Positions 35,770-43,418 of a DNA stretch of 64,000 bases are shown here, in pieces. The notes under the pieces were generated by a model. It was given only the letters and a program-made list of their open reading frames with translations, was not told the DNA's origin and did no database searches. A program made the position numbers and the translations under genes. Position 1 is the first letter of the stretch; the number at the start of each line of letters is the position of its first letter. This DNA is from Catenovulum sediminis (GTDB lineage: Bacteria > Pseudomonadota > Gammaproteobacteria > Enterobacterales > Alteromonadaceae). The stretch covers positions 1 through 64,000 of the forward strand of contig NZ_CP041661.1 of the NCBI RefSeq assembly GCF_007289895.1, in the 5' to 3' direction.

Positions 35770-36063
35770 TCAGAGCGCGCGGTTAATATCCATACTTTTA
35801 TGTAATATTCTTACAATTAAAATTTGGTTAGTTTTATGCTCTTTATAATATATTACGTGGCTACCTTGAGGGCGTTTTCTGTAACCTTCTTTAATATAAT
35901 CGCAACTAACCCCTAGCATAGGTTCGCTGGCTAGTTGACGGAAAGTATTGTCTAACTGTTTTAAATAATCATTCCTTTGCGATATTCCCCAAGTTAATTG
36001 AGTATATTTGGCTATGTTAATTAAATCGTTTTTGGCTTTTCCTGATAATTCGAATTTCGACAT
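35770..36063 (-). CDS. parE: ParE-family toxin
   Basis: 97 residues, RelE/ParE fold: FELSGKAKNDLINIAKYTQLTWG, YLKQLDNTFRQLASEPMLG and the C-terminal GSHVIYYKEHKTNQILIVRILHKSMD. ParE toxins poison DNA gyrase. The start overlaps the parD stop by one base (TAATG), antitoxin first. It appears intact. Confidence 0.92.
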   Translation of the reverse strand: MSKFELSGKAKNDLINIAKYTQLTWGISQRNDYLKQLDNTFRQLASEPMLGVSCDYIKEGYRKRPQGSHVIYYKEHKTNQILIVRILHKSMDINRAL

Positions 36064-36302
36064 TAGCGGTTATCTTTGTCCAGCTCTGAAATCAAAGAAT
36101 CATACGAGTAATCTGCAACTCCACTGTTTTCACCTTCAACTAGCATATTGCGTAAATTCATTAGCTTTGTTTCCTGATCTTCTAGCGCTCTTAAGCCTGC
36201 ACGCACTACTTCACTTGCTGAGCCATAACGACCTGATTTAACTTGCTGATTTATAAAATGATCGAAATGCTCGCCTAATGTTACGCTTGTATTCTTAACC
36301 AT
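36063..36302 (-). CDS. parD: ParD-family antitoxin
   Basis: 79 residues. Ribbon-helix-helix N-terminus (KNTSVTLGEHFDHFINQQV; SGRYGSASEVVRAGLRALED), then a flexible acidic tail that should wrap ParE. It is coupled to parE. Expected to repress its own promoter; the AT-rich DNA at 36303-36360 is the likely operator. Confidence 0.93.
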   Translation of the reverse strand: MVKNTSVTLGEHFDHFINQQVKSGRYGSASEVVRAGLRALEDQETKLMNLRNMLVEGENSGVADYSYDSLISELDKDNR

Positions 36303-36507
36303 AATGTAAAACCTTAAAATACCAATATATATTGAATTATGGTATAAAAAATATAATCAGGCAATTAAACGAACAAAATTTACTAGTGAACCCACAAGCA
36401 ACGGCGGCTTGCACATTTGTTACCAATTCGAAAGTTAATAAAGCCAACATTGTTTATCTATGTTCCCGTGCGGAACATTTTCAATATTACGAAAGGTAAA
36501 AAGACAT

Positions 36508-36680
36508 ATGGGGACAAATGAAGCACAAAAGCAAATACAAGAAATAATTGCTAGTTTAGGGTGGACACAAAAAAAATTGATATTGTTCTACCAAATTACA
36601 AGCCGACTCATTTTATTTCTAGCTTTCTTGTTAATGAAATGAAGGCAACTTCAGAGTCATTAGATGAAAATTTAAAGTAG
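36508..36680 (+). pseudogene. Internally deleted small HTH-type gene
   Basis: AAAGG and a start at 36508 open MGTNEAQKQIQEIIASLGW then TQKK, a helix typical of a small XRE-like regulator. From 36579 a second frame gives DIVLPNYKPTHFISSFLVNE and MKATSESLDENLK, ending at the TAG at 36678. The two halves read as the two ends of one protein whose middle is missing and whose frame is broken. The family is not named with certainty. It lies in the 420-base gap between two toxin-antitoxin modules, on the opposite strand. Confidence 0.5.
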
Positions 36681-36723
36681 TGTGATTATAACAACGCCCA
36701 AAAGGACAAAAAACAGTTGGCTT

Positions 36724-37002
36724 TTAATCTTGTGGAAATTTCTGCTTCTGGTGTAAAACCCGCATAATACGAATGGTTTCACCATCAATCCAATATGAAA
36801 CTATCATTGATACTTCAGGGATTATTAATATGTGTCCTCTAAAACTATCTCTTTGAACGTCCATTAAGGGCTGCTCAATAAGGTTTTCAACTTTAGACTC
36901 AATTATTTGATCGGTTTTTTCTGCCACGTCTGGGTTAAAATCAAATAAAAATTCAAATATCTTTTCGCGATCATTTAGTGACTCTTCTTCCCAAAAGATC
37001 AT
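36724..37002 (-). CDS. RelE/ParE-superfamily toxin
   Basis: 92 residues: FWEEESLNDREKIFEFLFDF, the central NLIEQPLMDVQRDSFRGHILI, and the strand VSYWIDGETIRIMRVLHQKQKFP, fitting the RelE/ParE fold. The adjacent RHH antitoxin overlaps by four bases. Whether it cuts mRNA or targets gyrase cannot be told. Confidence 0.87.
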   Translation of the reverse strand: MIFWEEESLNDREKIFEFLFDFNPDVAEKTDQIIESKVENLIEQPLMDVQRDSFRGHILIIPEVSMIVSYWIDGETIRIMRVLHQKQKFPQD

Positions 37003-37283
37003 GTTTTATCTCTATTACGGATCTTATTCTTTCTAGCATCCATCTGAGATTTTGCTTCATTATGCTCAATAAAGTTAGCTTTGCCGCTATCAAATTTTTC
37101 AAATGCAGCATTTATTTGTTCTGTTAACCACAAGTCATGAGCCATTTTTTTTCGTTGTTCTTCCGCTAAGCCTACAGTGAGCTCTCTGCATGCATCACTT
37201 AATGTCCGTCCTTGGCTTTCTGCCATTAACTGTGCTAACCGTTTAGTTTCTTCATCAACTCTAAATTGTATGCGAGTGTCCAT
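36999..37283 (-). CDS. RHH antitoxin, RelB/DinJ-like
   Basis: 94 residues. N-terminal ribbon-helix-helix (DTRIQFRVDEETKRLAQLM; SQGRTLSDACRELTV), then a long charged helix and a basic tail (DARKNKIRNRDK). Antitoxin-first order with a four-base overlap to the toxin. This is the fourth toxin-antitoxin module in 13 kb. Confidence 0.87.
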   Translation of the reverse strand: MDTRIQFRVDEETKRLAQLMAESQGRTLSDACRELTVGLAEEQRKKMAHDLWLTEQINAAFEKFDSGKANFIEHNEAKSQMDARKNKIRNRDKT

Positions 37284-37356
37284 AATGTATTGCCTAAATC
37301 TAACTTGTACTCACAAATGTTAGCACCACTATTGAGTATAGGCAACTCATAAAAAA

Positions 37357-38550
37357 TCATATCCCACTGGTATACAGTTTTGCGTTTGACCAAAATTCTG
37401 AAGACAAGCGGCCAATGACGTTCGATTCAGCATTCATCAACATGGCGAAACCAATCCCTAATTCCGGCGCGTAACCAATATCCGCTCTATATCCTTCAAC
37501 CCAGCCAGAGTGGTAAATTAACTTAAAATCTTTCATTTGATAGATTCGCCAACCATATCCGTAGTGTGCATCTTGTAGTAAGCGGCGCCAATATCGTTTG
37601 CGCAAATCACGTTTGGTTCTAATTCTGGGCTCGGTTATCTCTGTGAGTAATTCTTTCGAGAGTATTTCAGGTTTATAGCCTAAATTTGCAATAAGCCATT
37701 TGGCCATATCTAAGATACTGGCATTCACGCCCGCGGCGGGTGAAACTTTATAATAATCGGGTGCAATTGACACAGTGCGCCAAACATACTGTTTTATCGA
37801 TTTACCATGTCGATTATATTTCCCGGTATTAATGCGTTTTTTAAGGATATGGGGTTTGGCGATATTATGACTTTGGATAAAGGGTTGATAGCCCACCGAA
37901 GCATTCGCCATTGCCAACGGGGTAAAAATTTTATGCTGTAATAACTGTGCATAGGTTTTAGGTTGACTGGCTTCTATTGCTGGCTGCACTAAAGAGTACG
38001 CTATATTTTGATAACCATAACATTGAGCTGGTTTGCACAAAGGTTCAATTTTACTAAACCTGTCTATTATTTTGTCCATGCTCCAGTTTTCATGCAACAA
38101 GTTATCATAGGCATTAGGCATTAAACCGCTAGAATGACTTAATAAATGTTTCAGTGTTATCTTGTGCGCAGCATCAACCTCCGCCAGTTTAAAATGCGGT
38201 ACAAAACGCGTCACCGGATCATCTAAATTCAGGTATCTTTCCTGACCTAGCATAGTTGTTAACGTGCCAGCAAAGGTTTTAGATACCGATGCTAAACGAA
38301 AAGCGGTTTCAGCATTCACTGTGCTGGATTTCGTTAAATCGGTATAGCCTATCGTTTCGAGCGCGACGATACGATCGTCTTTAATCACAACATAAGCGCC
38401 ACCCGGAATGCTGAATTTAGCAAAATCATTTAAAACTTTATGATGAAATTTTAGCTGCTGAGAAGAGTAGATCCCATTACTGAACGCATTGGGGATAATT
38501 AAAAAAGCTAAACTGACACAGCATAAAAGAAGTTTAATTCTATTAAACAC
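37357..38550 (-). CDS. Serine hydrolase, beta-lactamase/class C type
   Basis: 397 residues from the GTG at 38550, chosen because a signal peptide follows at once (VFNRIKLLLCCVSLAFLIIPNAFS); the frame is open further upstream to an ATG at 38676, but that N-terminus is not signal-like. Active-site motifs: SVSK (within RLASVSKTF), YQN (within YGYQNIAYS) and HSG (within IYHSGWVEG). The family includes class C beta-lactamases, DD-peptidases and esterases; the substrate is unknown. A single gene, divergent from metY. Confidence 0.85.
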   Translation of the reverse strand: MFNRIKLLLCCVSLAFLIIPNAFSNGIYSSQQLKFHHKVLNDFAKFSIPGGAYVVIKDDRIVALETIGYTDLTKSSTVNAETAFRLASVSKTFAGTLTTMLGQERYLNLDDPVTRFVPHFKLAEVDAAHKITLKHLLSHSSGLMPNAYDNLLHENWSMDKIIDRFSKIEPLCKPAQCYGYQNIAYSLVQPAIEASQPKTYAQLLQHKIFTPLAMANASVGYQPFIQSHNIAKPHILKKRINTGKYNRHGKSIKQYVWRTVSIAPDYYKVSPAAGVNASILDMAKWLIANLGYKPEILSKELLTEITEPRIRTKRDLRKRYWRRLLQDAHYGYGWRIYQMKDFKLIYHSGWVEGYRADIGYAPELGIGFAMLMNAESNVIGRLSSEFWSNAKLYTSGI

Positions 38551-38687
38551 GATTTCGCTCTTATAATCTAAAACCCGATATTGTATCGTTTTAGGCACTA
38601 AATATACAGTTATATGACAAATTGTAATATTTTCGTTATTTTGGAATTTACCGGTATTTAGCGGGTCATAGATCAAATTATTGAGCT

Positions 38688-38701
38688 AACCTATATAGGT
38701 T
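38688..38701. promoter_or_regulatory. 14-base palindrome upstream of metY
   Basis: AACCTATATAGGTT is a perfect palindrome 53 bases before the metY ATG, in the divergent region with the serine hydrolase. It could be an operator for a dimeric regulator. It does not look like the MetJ box (AGACGTCT repeats). Confidence 0.4.
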
Positions 38702-38754
38702 TTGCTTGCATTTAAAATTCAGTCGTACAACAAGAAAAACATAAAGGGGAATTT

Positions 38755-40026
38755 ATGAAATTAGAATCTTTAGCTTTACATCATGGCTATGAATCAGAAG
38801 CCACCACTAAAGCCGCTGCAGTGCCCATTTATCAAACAACCTCGTATACATTCGATAACACTCAGCATGGGGCTGATTTATTTGATTTAAAAGTTCCGGG
38901 CAATATTTACACCCGCATAATGAATCCAACAACGGATGTATTAGAACAACGGGTTGCAGCAATGGAAGGTGGAATTGCCGGGCTCGCACTGGCTTCCGGC
39001 ATGGCCGCCATCACGTATGCCATTCAGTGTATAACAGAAGTCGGTACTAATATTGTTAGTACCAGCCAATTATATGGCGGTACGTATAATTTGTTTGCTC
39101 ATACTTTGCCACGCCAGGGTGTTGATGTGCGTATGGTATCGGCAAACGATTTTGCCGGATTTGACGCAGCTATTGATGAAAATACACGCGCTGTTTTTTG
39201 TGAGTCAATTGGTAATCCGGCAGGTAATGTTGTCGATATTGAAAAATTGGCCGAAATTGCGCATAAACACGGTGTACCGCTCATTGTAGACAATACAGTT
39301 GCAACGCCATTTTTGTGTCGTCCAATTGAGTTAGGAGCTGATATTGTTGTGCATTCTTTAACAAAATACATCGGCGGTCATGGTACATCTGTCGGCGGAA
39401 TTATCATTGATTCGGGTAAGTTTGATTGGGTCGCCAATAAAAATCGCTTTAAATTGCTTAATGAGCCAGATCCTTCGTATCACGGCGTTGTCTATACTGA
39501 AGCGTTAGGCCCAGCTGCTTACATAGGTAGATGCCGAGTTGTCCCTTTAAGAAACACAGGTGCGGCTATTTCTCCGATGAATGCATTTCAAATTTTGCAA
39601 GGCTTAGAAACGTTAGGTTTACGCATGGAACGGCATTGTGAAAACGCTGAAAAATTAGCCAGCTTTTTAAGTCAGCACGAAAAAGTAAGTTGGGTTAACT
39701 ACGCAGCCTTAGCGGACAGCCCTCACAATAAAAACTGTCAGAAAATCTCAAACGGCAAAGCTTCCGGTATTTTAAGCTTTGGTATTAAAGGTGGTGCTGA
39801 AGCCGGCGCTAAATTTATTGATGGATTACAAATGATATTGCGTTTGGTCAACATTGGCGATGCTAAATCATTAGCTTGCCACCCAGCCAGTACGACGCAC
39901 CGTCAATTAAACCCTGACGAATTAAAAAGCGCAGGTGTGAGTGAAGATTTGGTTAGAATTTCTGTAGGTATTGAAAATATCGACGATATTATTGCAGATG
40001 TGACACAGGCATTAGATGCGGTTTAA
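38755..40026 (+). CDS. metY: O-acetylhomoserine sulfhydrylase (MetY)
   Basis: 423 residues, PLP enzyme of the Cys/Met metabolism family. Converts O-acetylhomoserine plus sulfide to homocysteine. The start LESLALHHGYESEATTKAAAVPIYQTTSY, the Schiff-base lysine in DIVVHSLTKYIGGHGTSVGG and the C-terminal LACHPASTTHRQL are typical of the longer MetY subfamily (about 420-430 residues), compared with about 390 for MetB/MetZ. AAAGGGG precedes the ATG. A single gene. Confidence 0.95.
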   Translation: MKLESLALHHGYESEATTKAAAVPIYQTTSYTFDNTQHGADLFDLKVPGNIYTRIMNPTTDVLEQRVAAMEGGIAGLALASGMAAITYAIQCITEVGTNIVSTSQLYGGTYNLFAHTLPRQGVDVRMVSANDFAGFDAAIDENTRAVFCESIGNPAGNVVDIEKLAEIAHKHGVPLIVDNTVATPFLCRPIELGADIVVHSLTKYIGGHGTSVGGIIIDSGKFDWVANKNRFKLLNEPDPSYHGVVYTEALGPAAYIGRCRVVPLRNTGAAISPMNAFQILQGLETLGLRMERHCENAEKLASFLSQHEKVSWVNYAALADSPHNKNCQKISNGKASGILSFGIKGGAEAGAKFIDGLQMILRLVNIGDAKSLACHPASTTHRQLNPDELKSAGVSEDLVRISVGIENIDDIIADVTQALDAV

Positions 40027-40049
40027 AAACTGAGTGTTGATTAAAAAAC

Positions 40050-40087
40050 GAGTATTGGTTTTTAACTTGATGTATAAACCAATACTC
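40050..40087 (-). terminator. Intrinsic terminator after the L-galactose-type operon
   Basis: A 12-base stem (GAGTATTGGTTT / AAACCAATACTC, loop 14) followed on the minus strand by TTTTTT. It ends the minus-strand operon at 40096; on the plus strand the same hairpin follows metY by 24 bases but without a T-run. Confidence 0.75.
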
Positions 40088-40095
40088 AAAAAAAT

Positions 40096-41094
40096 TTACA
40101 CGTCACAATCCATTAATCCGGCATTGCGCATGTCCTGCCAAAACGCTTGTGGTACGCGGGAATTTACAAGCTCGGTGTTACTTGTCACTCTACTTGGTGC
40201 ACTCGAATTCAGTGCAATAGATTTCACTTGTTCAAACAAAAATGAGAACTGAACACAGGCTTCAGCAGGTCGAATATGATGTTTGTCACACAAAGCTTGA
40301 AACTTGTCACGCCATGCATAAGCCTCGGGATGGCTGCTACGATCAACTTTTTTATAATCGAGGTTATCACTCCCTAATAAAAAGCCGGCGTTAAATACCG
40401 CTGAATTAATAATAGTGACATCTTGTTTACCCAGCTTCTTTAGCAAGTTAAGTGCTTTTTCGGGATGTGTAAAAGGTGTTAAAGAGCAAGCAAACATCGC
40501 CCAGTCGAGCTTTATATGATCGCTGATAAAATCTATCACGGATACATCTTTAGATCCCACTCCGACCGATTCTACTTTACCCTGCTCTCTTAATTCTAAA
40601 AGTGCTTTATACGCATCTAAAATATCCTGCTGTCGTTTTTTATAATCATCATCATTTTCGGCAGCGGCTAAATACTCGTCAGGATCATGCACTGAAACAA
40701 TTTGCGCTTTATAGGGTGCTAATAATTCGTTGCCTTGCTGGTAACAATTTAAAATGCCCTGATACGAAATATCCTGCACGGCATCATGTTTTATATTTAT
40801 CCATGCACCGGGTTCAAAGGTTGGTTCAGCTGTGGTGAGCTGGGTTCTTTTCCAGCCCAATTTATTACTAATTTTGACGCTGTCTGGGTTTACATCTAAT
40901 TGCTTTAAACTCTGCGCTAATGACTCCAGCGCTAAACCCGCACCATATTTACCGGCACTATCAAAAACAACGGGTTTACTGCCAGAGTTCAAAGCGGCAT
41001 CTACCAATTTGAGTTTGGTTTGTTCGTCCAGTTCAACAAATAAATTACCTAAACTGCTGGTACCAAAAATGATTTTCGGGAATGGTGTATTCAT
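40096..41094 (-). CDS. Aldo/keto reductase, probable L-galactose (L-fucose-type) dehydrogenase
   Basis: 332 residues, AKR barrel. Catalytic tetrad visible: Asp and Tyr in FDSAGKYGAG, Lys in KISNKLGW, His in IVSVHDPDEY. Similar to L-fucose/L-galactose 1-dehydrogenases (D-threo-aldose type) that oxidise the aldose to the 1,4- or 1,5-lactone with NAD(P). It is third in an operon after a sugar-lactone amidohydrolase (31-base gap) and an LgoD-like dehydrogenase. The neighbours favour L-galactose over L-fucose, since a fuconate dehydratase is absent and a tagaturonate-type reductase is adjacent. Confidence 0.85.
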   Translation of the reverse strand: MNTPFPKIIFGTSSLGNLFVELDEQTKLKLVDAALNSGSKPVVFDSAGKYGAGLALESLAQSLKQLDVNPDSVKISNKLGWKRTQLTTAEPTFEPGAWINIKHDAVQDISYQGILNCYQQGNELLAPYKAQIVSVHDPDEYLAAAENDDDYKKRQQDILDAYKALLELREQGKVESVGVGSKDVSVIDFISDHIKLDWAMFACSLTPFTHPEKALNLLKKLGKQDVTIINSAVFNAGFLLGSDNLDYKKVDRSSHPEAYAWRDKFQALCDKHHIRPAEACVQFSFLFEQVKSIALNSSAPSRVTSNTELVNSRVPQAFWQDMRNAGLMDCDV

Positions 41095-41125
41095 AGGATA
41101 TTACTCTGTTTAATGAATTTAGGCA

Positions 41126-41959
41126 CTAGTCAATCTGATAGAACTTGGCTGCGTTTAATCCAAATATTTTGTCAAAATCAGCTTTATAGTTTGCGTTTAC
41201 ATACGCTTGTACAATTGATTTGATTTGCGAGTAATCGCCACCTAATAAACAAACCGGCCAATCCGATCCGTACATAACCCTGTCAGCGCCAAAATTGCCA
41301 AAAATGACATCGAGGTAAGGATAAAAATCTTCTGCTTGCCAGTTTTGACAATCGGCTTCGGTGACCATGCCTGAAACTTTACACATCACATTTGCATACT
41401 GGCTTAATTTTTCAATGTTGGTTTTCCAGTCTGCAAAATTATGGCCTGTTTTGATATCTGGTTTGGCTATGTGATCTAAAACAATTGGCAAATCAGGGAG
41501 TTGTTTAAGCAGTTGCAAAGCTTCCGGTAGCTGATTCGCAAAAATTAACAGGTCATAACGATACCCCTGCTCTGCTAATATTTTTAGCCCTCGCACAAAT
41601 TTTTCGCGCAACATAAAACCAGCTTCGGGTTCATCTTGTAATACGTGTCGAAAGCCTTTTAGTAATTTATTTCCCTGATACTGTTTAAGTTGCTCAGGCA
41701 AGTTGTCTGCGGCAATATCTATCCAGCCGACAACCCCTTTAATAAAGGTGTTTTGCTGCGCGAGTTCAAGCAACCACTGAGTTTCAATATCAGATTGACG
41801 TGCTTGTACCGCAATACAAGCATCTAGGTTATTCTGCGCTAATACGGGTTTTAAATCTTGCGGAAAAAAATCACGGCGCAAAACAGATTGGTCCTCACCA
41901 ATCCAACCATAATCTTCTTCGGTAAACTGCCAAAAATGCTGGTGGGAATCAATTTTCAT
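41126..41959 (-). CDS. Amidohydrolase-2 family sugar lactonase
   Basis: 277 residues. Metal-dependent hydrolase: KIDSHQHFWQF near the N-terminus, VGWIDIAA, LDHIAKPDI and YGSDWPVCLLGGDY near the end. Members next to aldose dehydrogenases hydrolyse L-fucono-, L-rhamnono- or L-galactono-lactone to the acid. Here it should open the lactone made by the adjacent AKR. It is 14 bases after the LgoD-like gene. Confidence 0.87.
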   Translation of the reverse strand: MKIDSHQHFWQFTEEDYGWIGEDQSVLRRDFFPQDLKPVLAQNNLDACIAVQARQSDIETQWLLELAQQNTFIKGVVGWIDIAADNLPEQLKQYQGNKLLKGFRHVLQDEPEAGFMLREKFVRGLKILAEQGYRYDLLIFANQLPEALQLLKQLPDLPIVLDHIAKPDIKTGHNFADWKTNIEKLSQYANVMCKVSGMVTEADCQNWQAEDFYPYLDVIFGNFGADRVMYGSDWPVCLLGGDYSQIKSIVQAYVNANYKADFDKIFGLNAAKFYQID

Positions 41960-41973
41960 CTTGTTATTCTCTT

Positions 41974-42987
41974 TTAGTCCATTTCAACTACGGCCTTAAT
42001 CACGCCTGATTCTGGTTTAACCCAAGTTTGAAAACTTTCGATTAAATCACTGAATTTAGCGGTATGCGTCACTAACGCCTGACTGCTGACTTGACCGCTT
42101 TTCAGGCATGCTACAACATGCTCAAAGTCTTGCAACGTTGCATTACGACTACCCAATAAGGTGGTTTCTCGTTTATGAAATTCTGTATCGGTAAATGAAA
42201 TTTCACCTTTAACGACACTAACAAAAACAATCGTACCGCCATGTGCCAGTTGTGTAAATGCAGCTTTCATGGCCGATACATTACCTGTGCAATCGATAAT
42301 GACAGTTGGAAATTCACCTTGTGTGAGCTGTGCTAACTGGGCTTCTACATCGCCTAACGCATTAACGGTACCGGCAACGTTATACTTTTCTTGACAAAAC
42401 TTCAGCTTGTCTTCTTTCACATCCGAGATCAAAACTTTAGCACCGGCAACTTGTGCAAATTGCAATGCACCTATTCCGATAGGCCCGGCACCCAACACCA
42501 AAACGGTGTCTTGTTCACTGATGTTAGCGCGTCTAACCGCATGTGCGCCGATTGCCAAACATTCAATAACTGCCAAATCATTAAAATCCAATCCTTCACT
42601 TTTAACAACGGCCGTTTCGGGCACACATAAATACTCGCACATTCCACCGTCTCTGTGCACACCCAATACATTTATATCAGTGCAGCAATTGGGTTTGCCA
42701 TTGCGACAGGCAATACATTCACCGCAACTTAAATATGGGATGATGTAAACAGATTGACCAACCGGTAACTGACTCCCTTCCCCGACTGATTCGATAATAC
42801 CCGAAAGCTCGTGTCCCAATACACGGGGGTAGCTGAAAAATGGCTGGTTGCCGCCGAATGCGTGAATATCTGTGCCACAAATTCCGATAGATTTAATTTT
42901 TACCACAACTTCGCCTGCTTTCGGCACTGGTTTATCTGATTCATGTTTTTCCAGTACACCTGGCTCTACACATACAATCGATCTCAT
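41974..42987 (-). CDS. Zinc alcohol dehydrogenase, LgoD/YjjN-like (L-galactonate 5-dehydrogenase)
   Basis: 337 residues, medium-chain dehydrogenase. Zinc sites: GICGTDIHAFGG, GHE at about 58-60, and the structural cysteines CGECIACRNGKPNCC; NAD Rossmann motif VLGAGPIGIG. Strikingly like E. coli LgoD (from memory) in GICGTDIHA.GGNQPFFSYPR, AHAVRRA and FHKRETTLLGSRNAT. LgoD oxidises L-galactonate to D-tagaturonate. First gene of the operon; AGAGAG precedes its ATG. Sorbitol- or threonine-type activity is an alternative. Confidence 0.87.
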   Translation of the reverse strand: MRSIVCVEPGVLEKHESDKPVPKAGEVVVKIKSIGICGTDIHAFGGNQPFFSYPRVLGHELSGIIESVGEGSQLPVGQSVYIIPYLSCGECIACRNGKPNCCTDINVLGVHRDGGMCEYLCVPETAVVKSEGLDFNDLAVIECLAIGAHAVRRANISEQDTVLVLGAGPIGIGALQFAQVAGAKVLISDVKEDKLKFCQEKYNVAGTVNALGDVEAQLAQLTQGEFPTVIIDCTGNVSAMKAAFTQLAHGGTIVFVSVVKGEISFTDTEFHKRETTLLGSRNATLQDFEHVVACLKSGQVSSQALVTHTAKFSDLIESFQTWVKPESGVIKAVVEMD

Positions 42988-43418
42988 GTGTTTTCTCTCT
43001 TTTATTCACTTAAGTTTGTCAATTTTAACACCGAGTGTGTATTTTTCCACTATAAATTCCATATATAAATTTATATATTTATATTTAACCTTTAAATTTA
43101 GATTTAAAAAACATTCAATTGCGTGTTGAATAACTCATAAAAATTTCATATCAACCTGTTTTTAAAGATATTTTAAAATCATACAGAACCGTAAAACAGC
43201 AAAGCGAGAACATGAGTTAATTTTTACATACACAACAAACAATCCACATAGGAACAATAAAGATAAGACAAACATTCAAACTAAAAATTTTTAAATACCG
43301 TGTAAAAAAATATAAATAATTACTAAAAAACACCCAAAATTTCACATATAAACATTAACAAGCACATACAAACTATGTATGATAGCTGTAAATACGCCAA
43401 AATTGAGGATACTCAACC
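42988..43418. other. AT-rich divergent promoter region
   Basis: No gene seen. This region of about 430 bases drives the LgoD-like operon leftwards and the UxaB/UxuB-like gene rightwards. It is very AT-rich, with A-tracts at 43300-43345. The only clear element is the promoter/palindrome at 43355-43383, described separately. Confidence 0.7.
43355..43383 (+). promoter_or_regulatory. Sigma70-type promoter overlapping a palindrome
   Basis: TTAACA (43355-43360), 17-base spacer, TATGAT (43378-43383), placing transcription start near 43390, about 29 bases before the GTG at 43419. The palindrome CATACAAACTATGTATG (43365-43381; six-base arms, five-base centre) sits in the spacer and -10 box, where a bound regulator would block polymerase. 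A GntR-type hexuronate regulator would fit; none is in the window. Confidence 0.5.

Noticed and set aside
40096-42987. L-fucose oxidative pathway as first reading of the three-gene operon.
   Set aside because: No fuconate dehydratase or aldolase is present; LgoD similarity and the divergent tagaturonate-type reductase fit L-galactose better. Kept as alternative in the entries.
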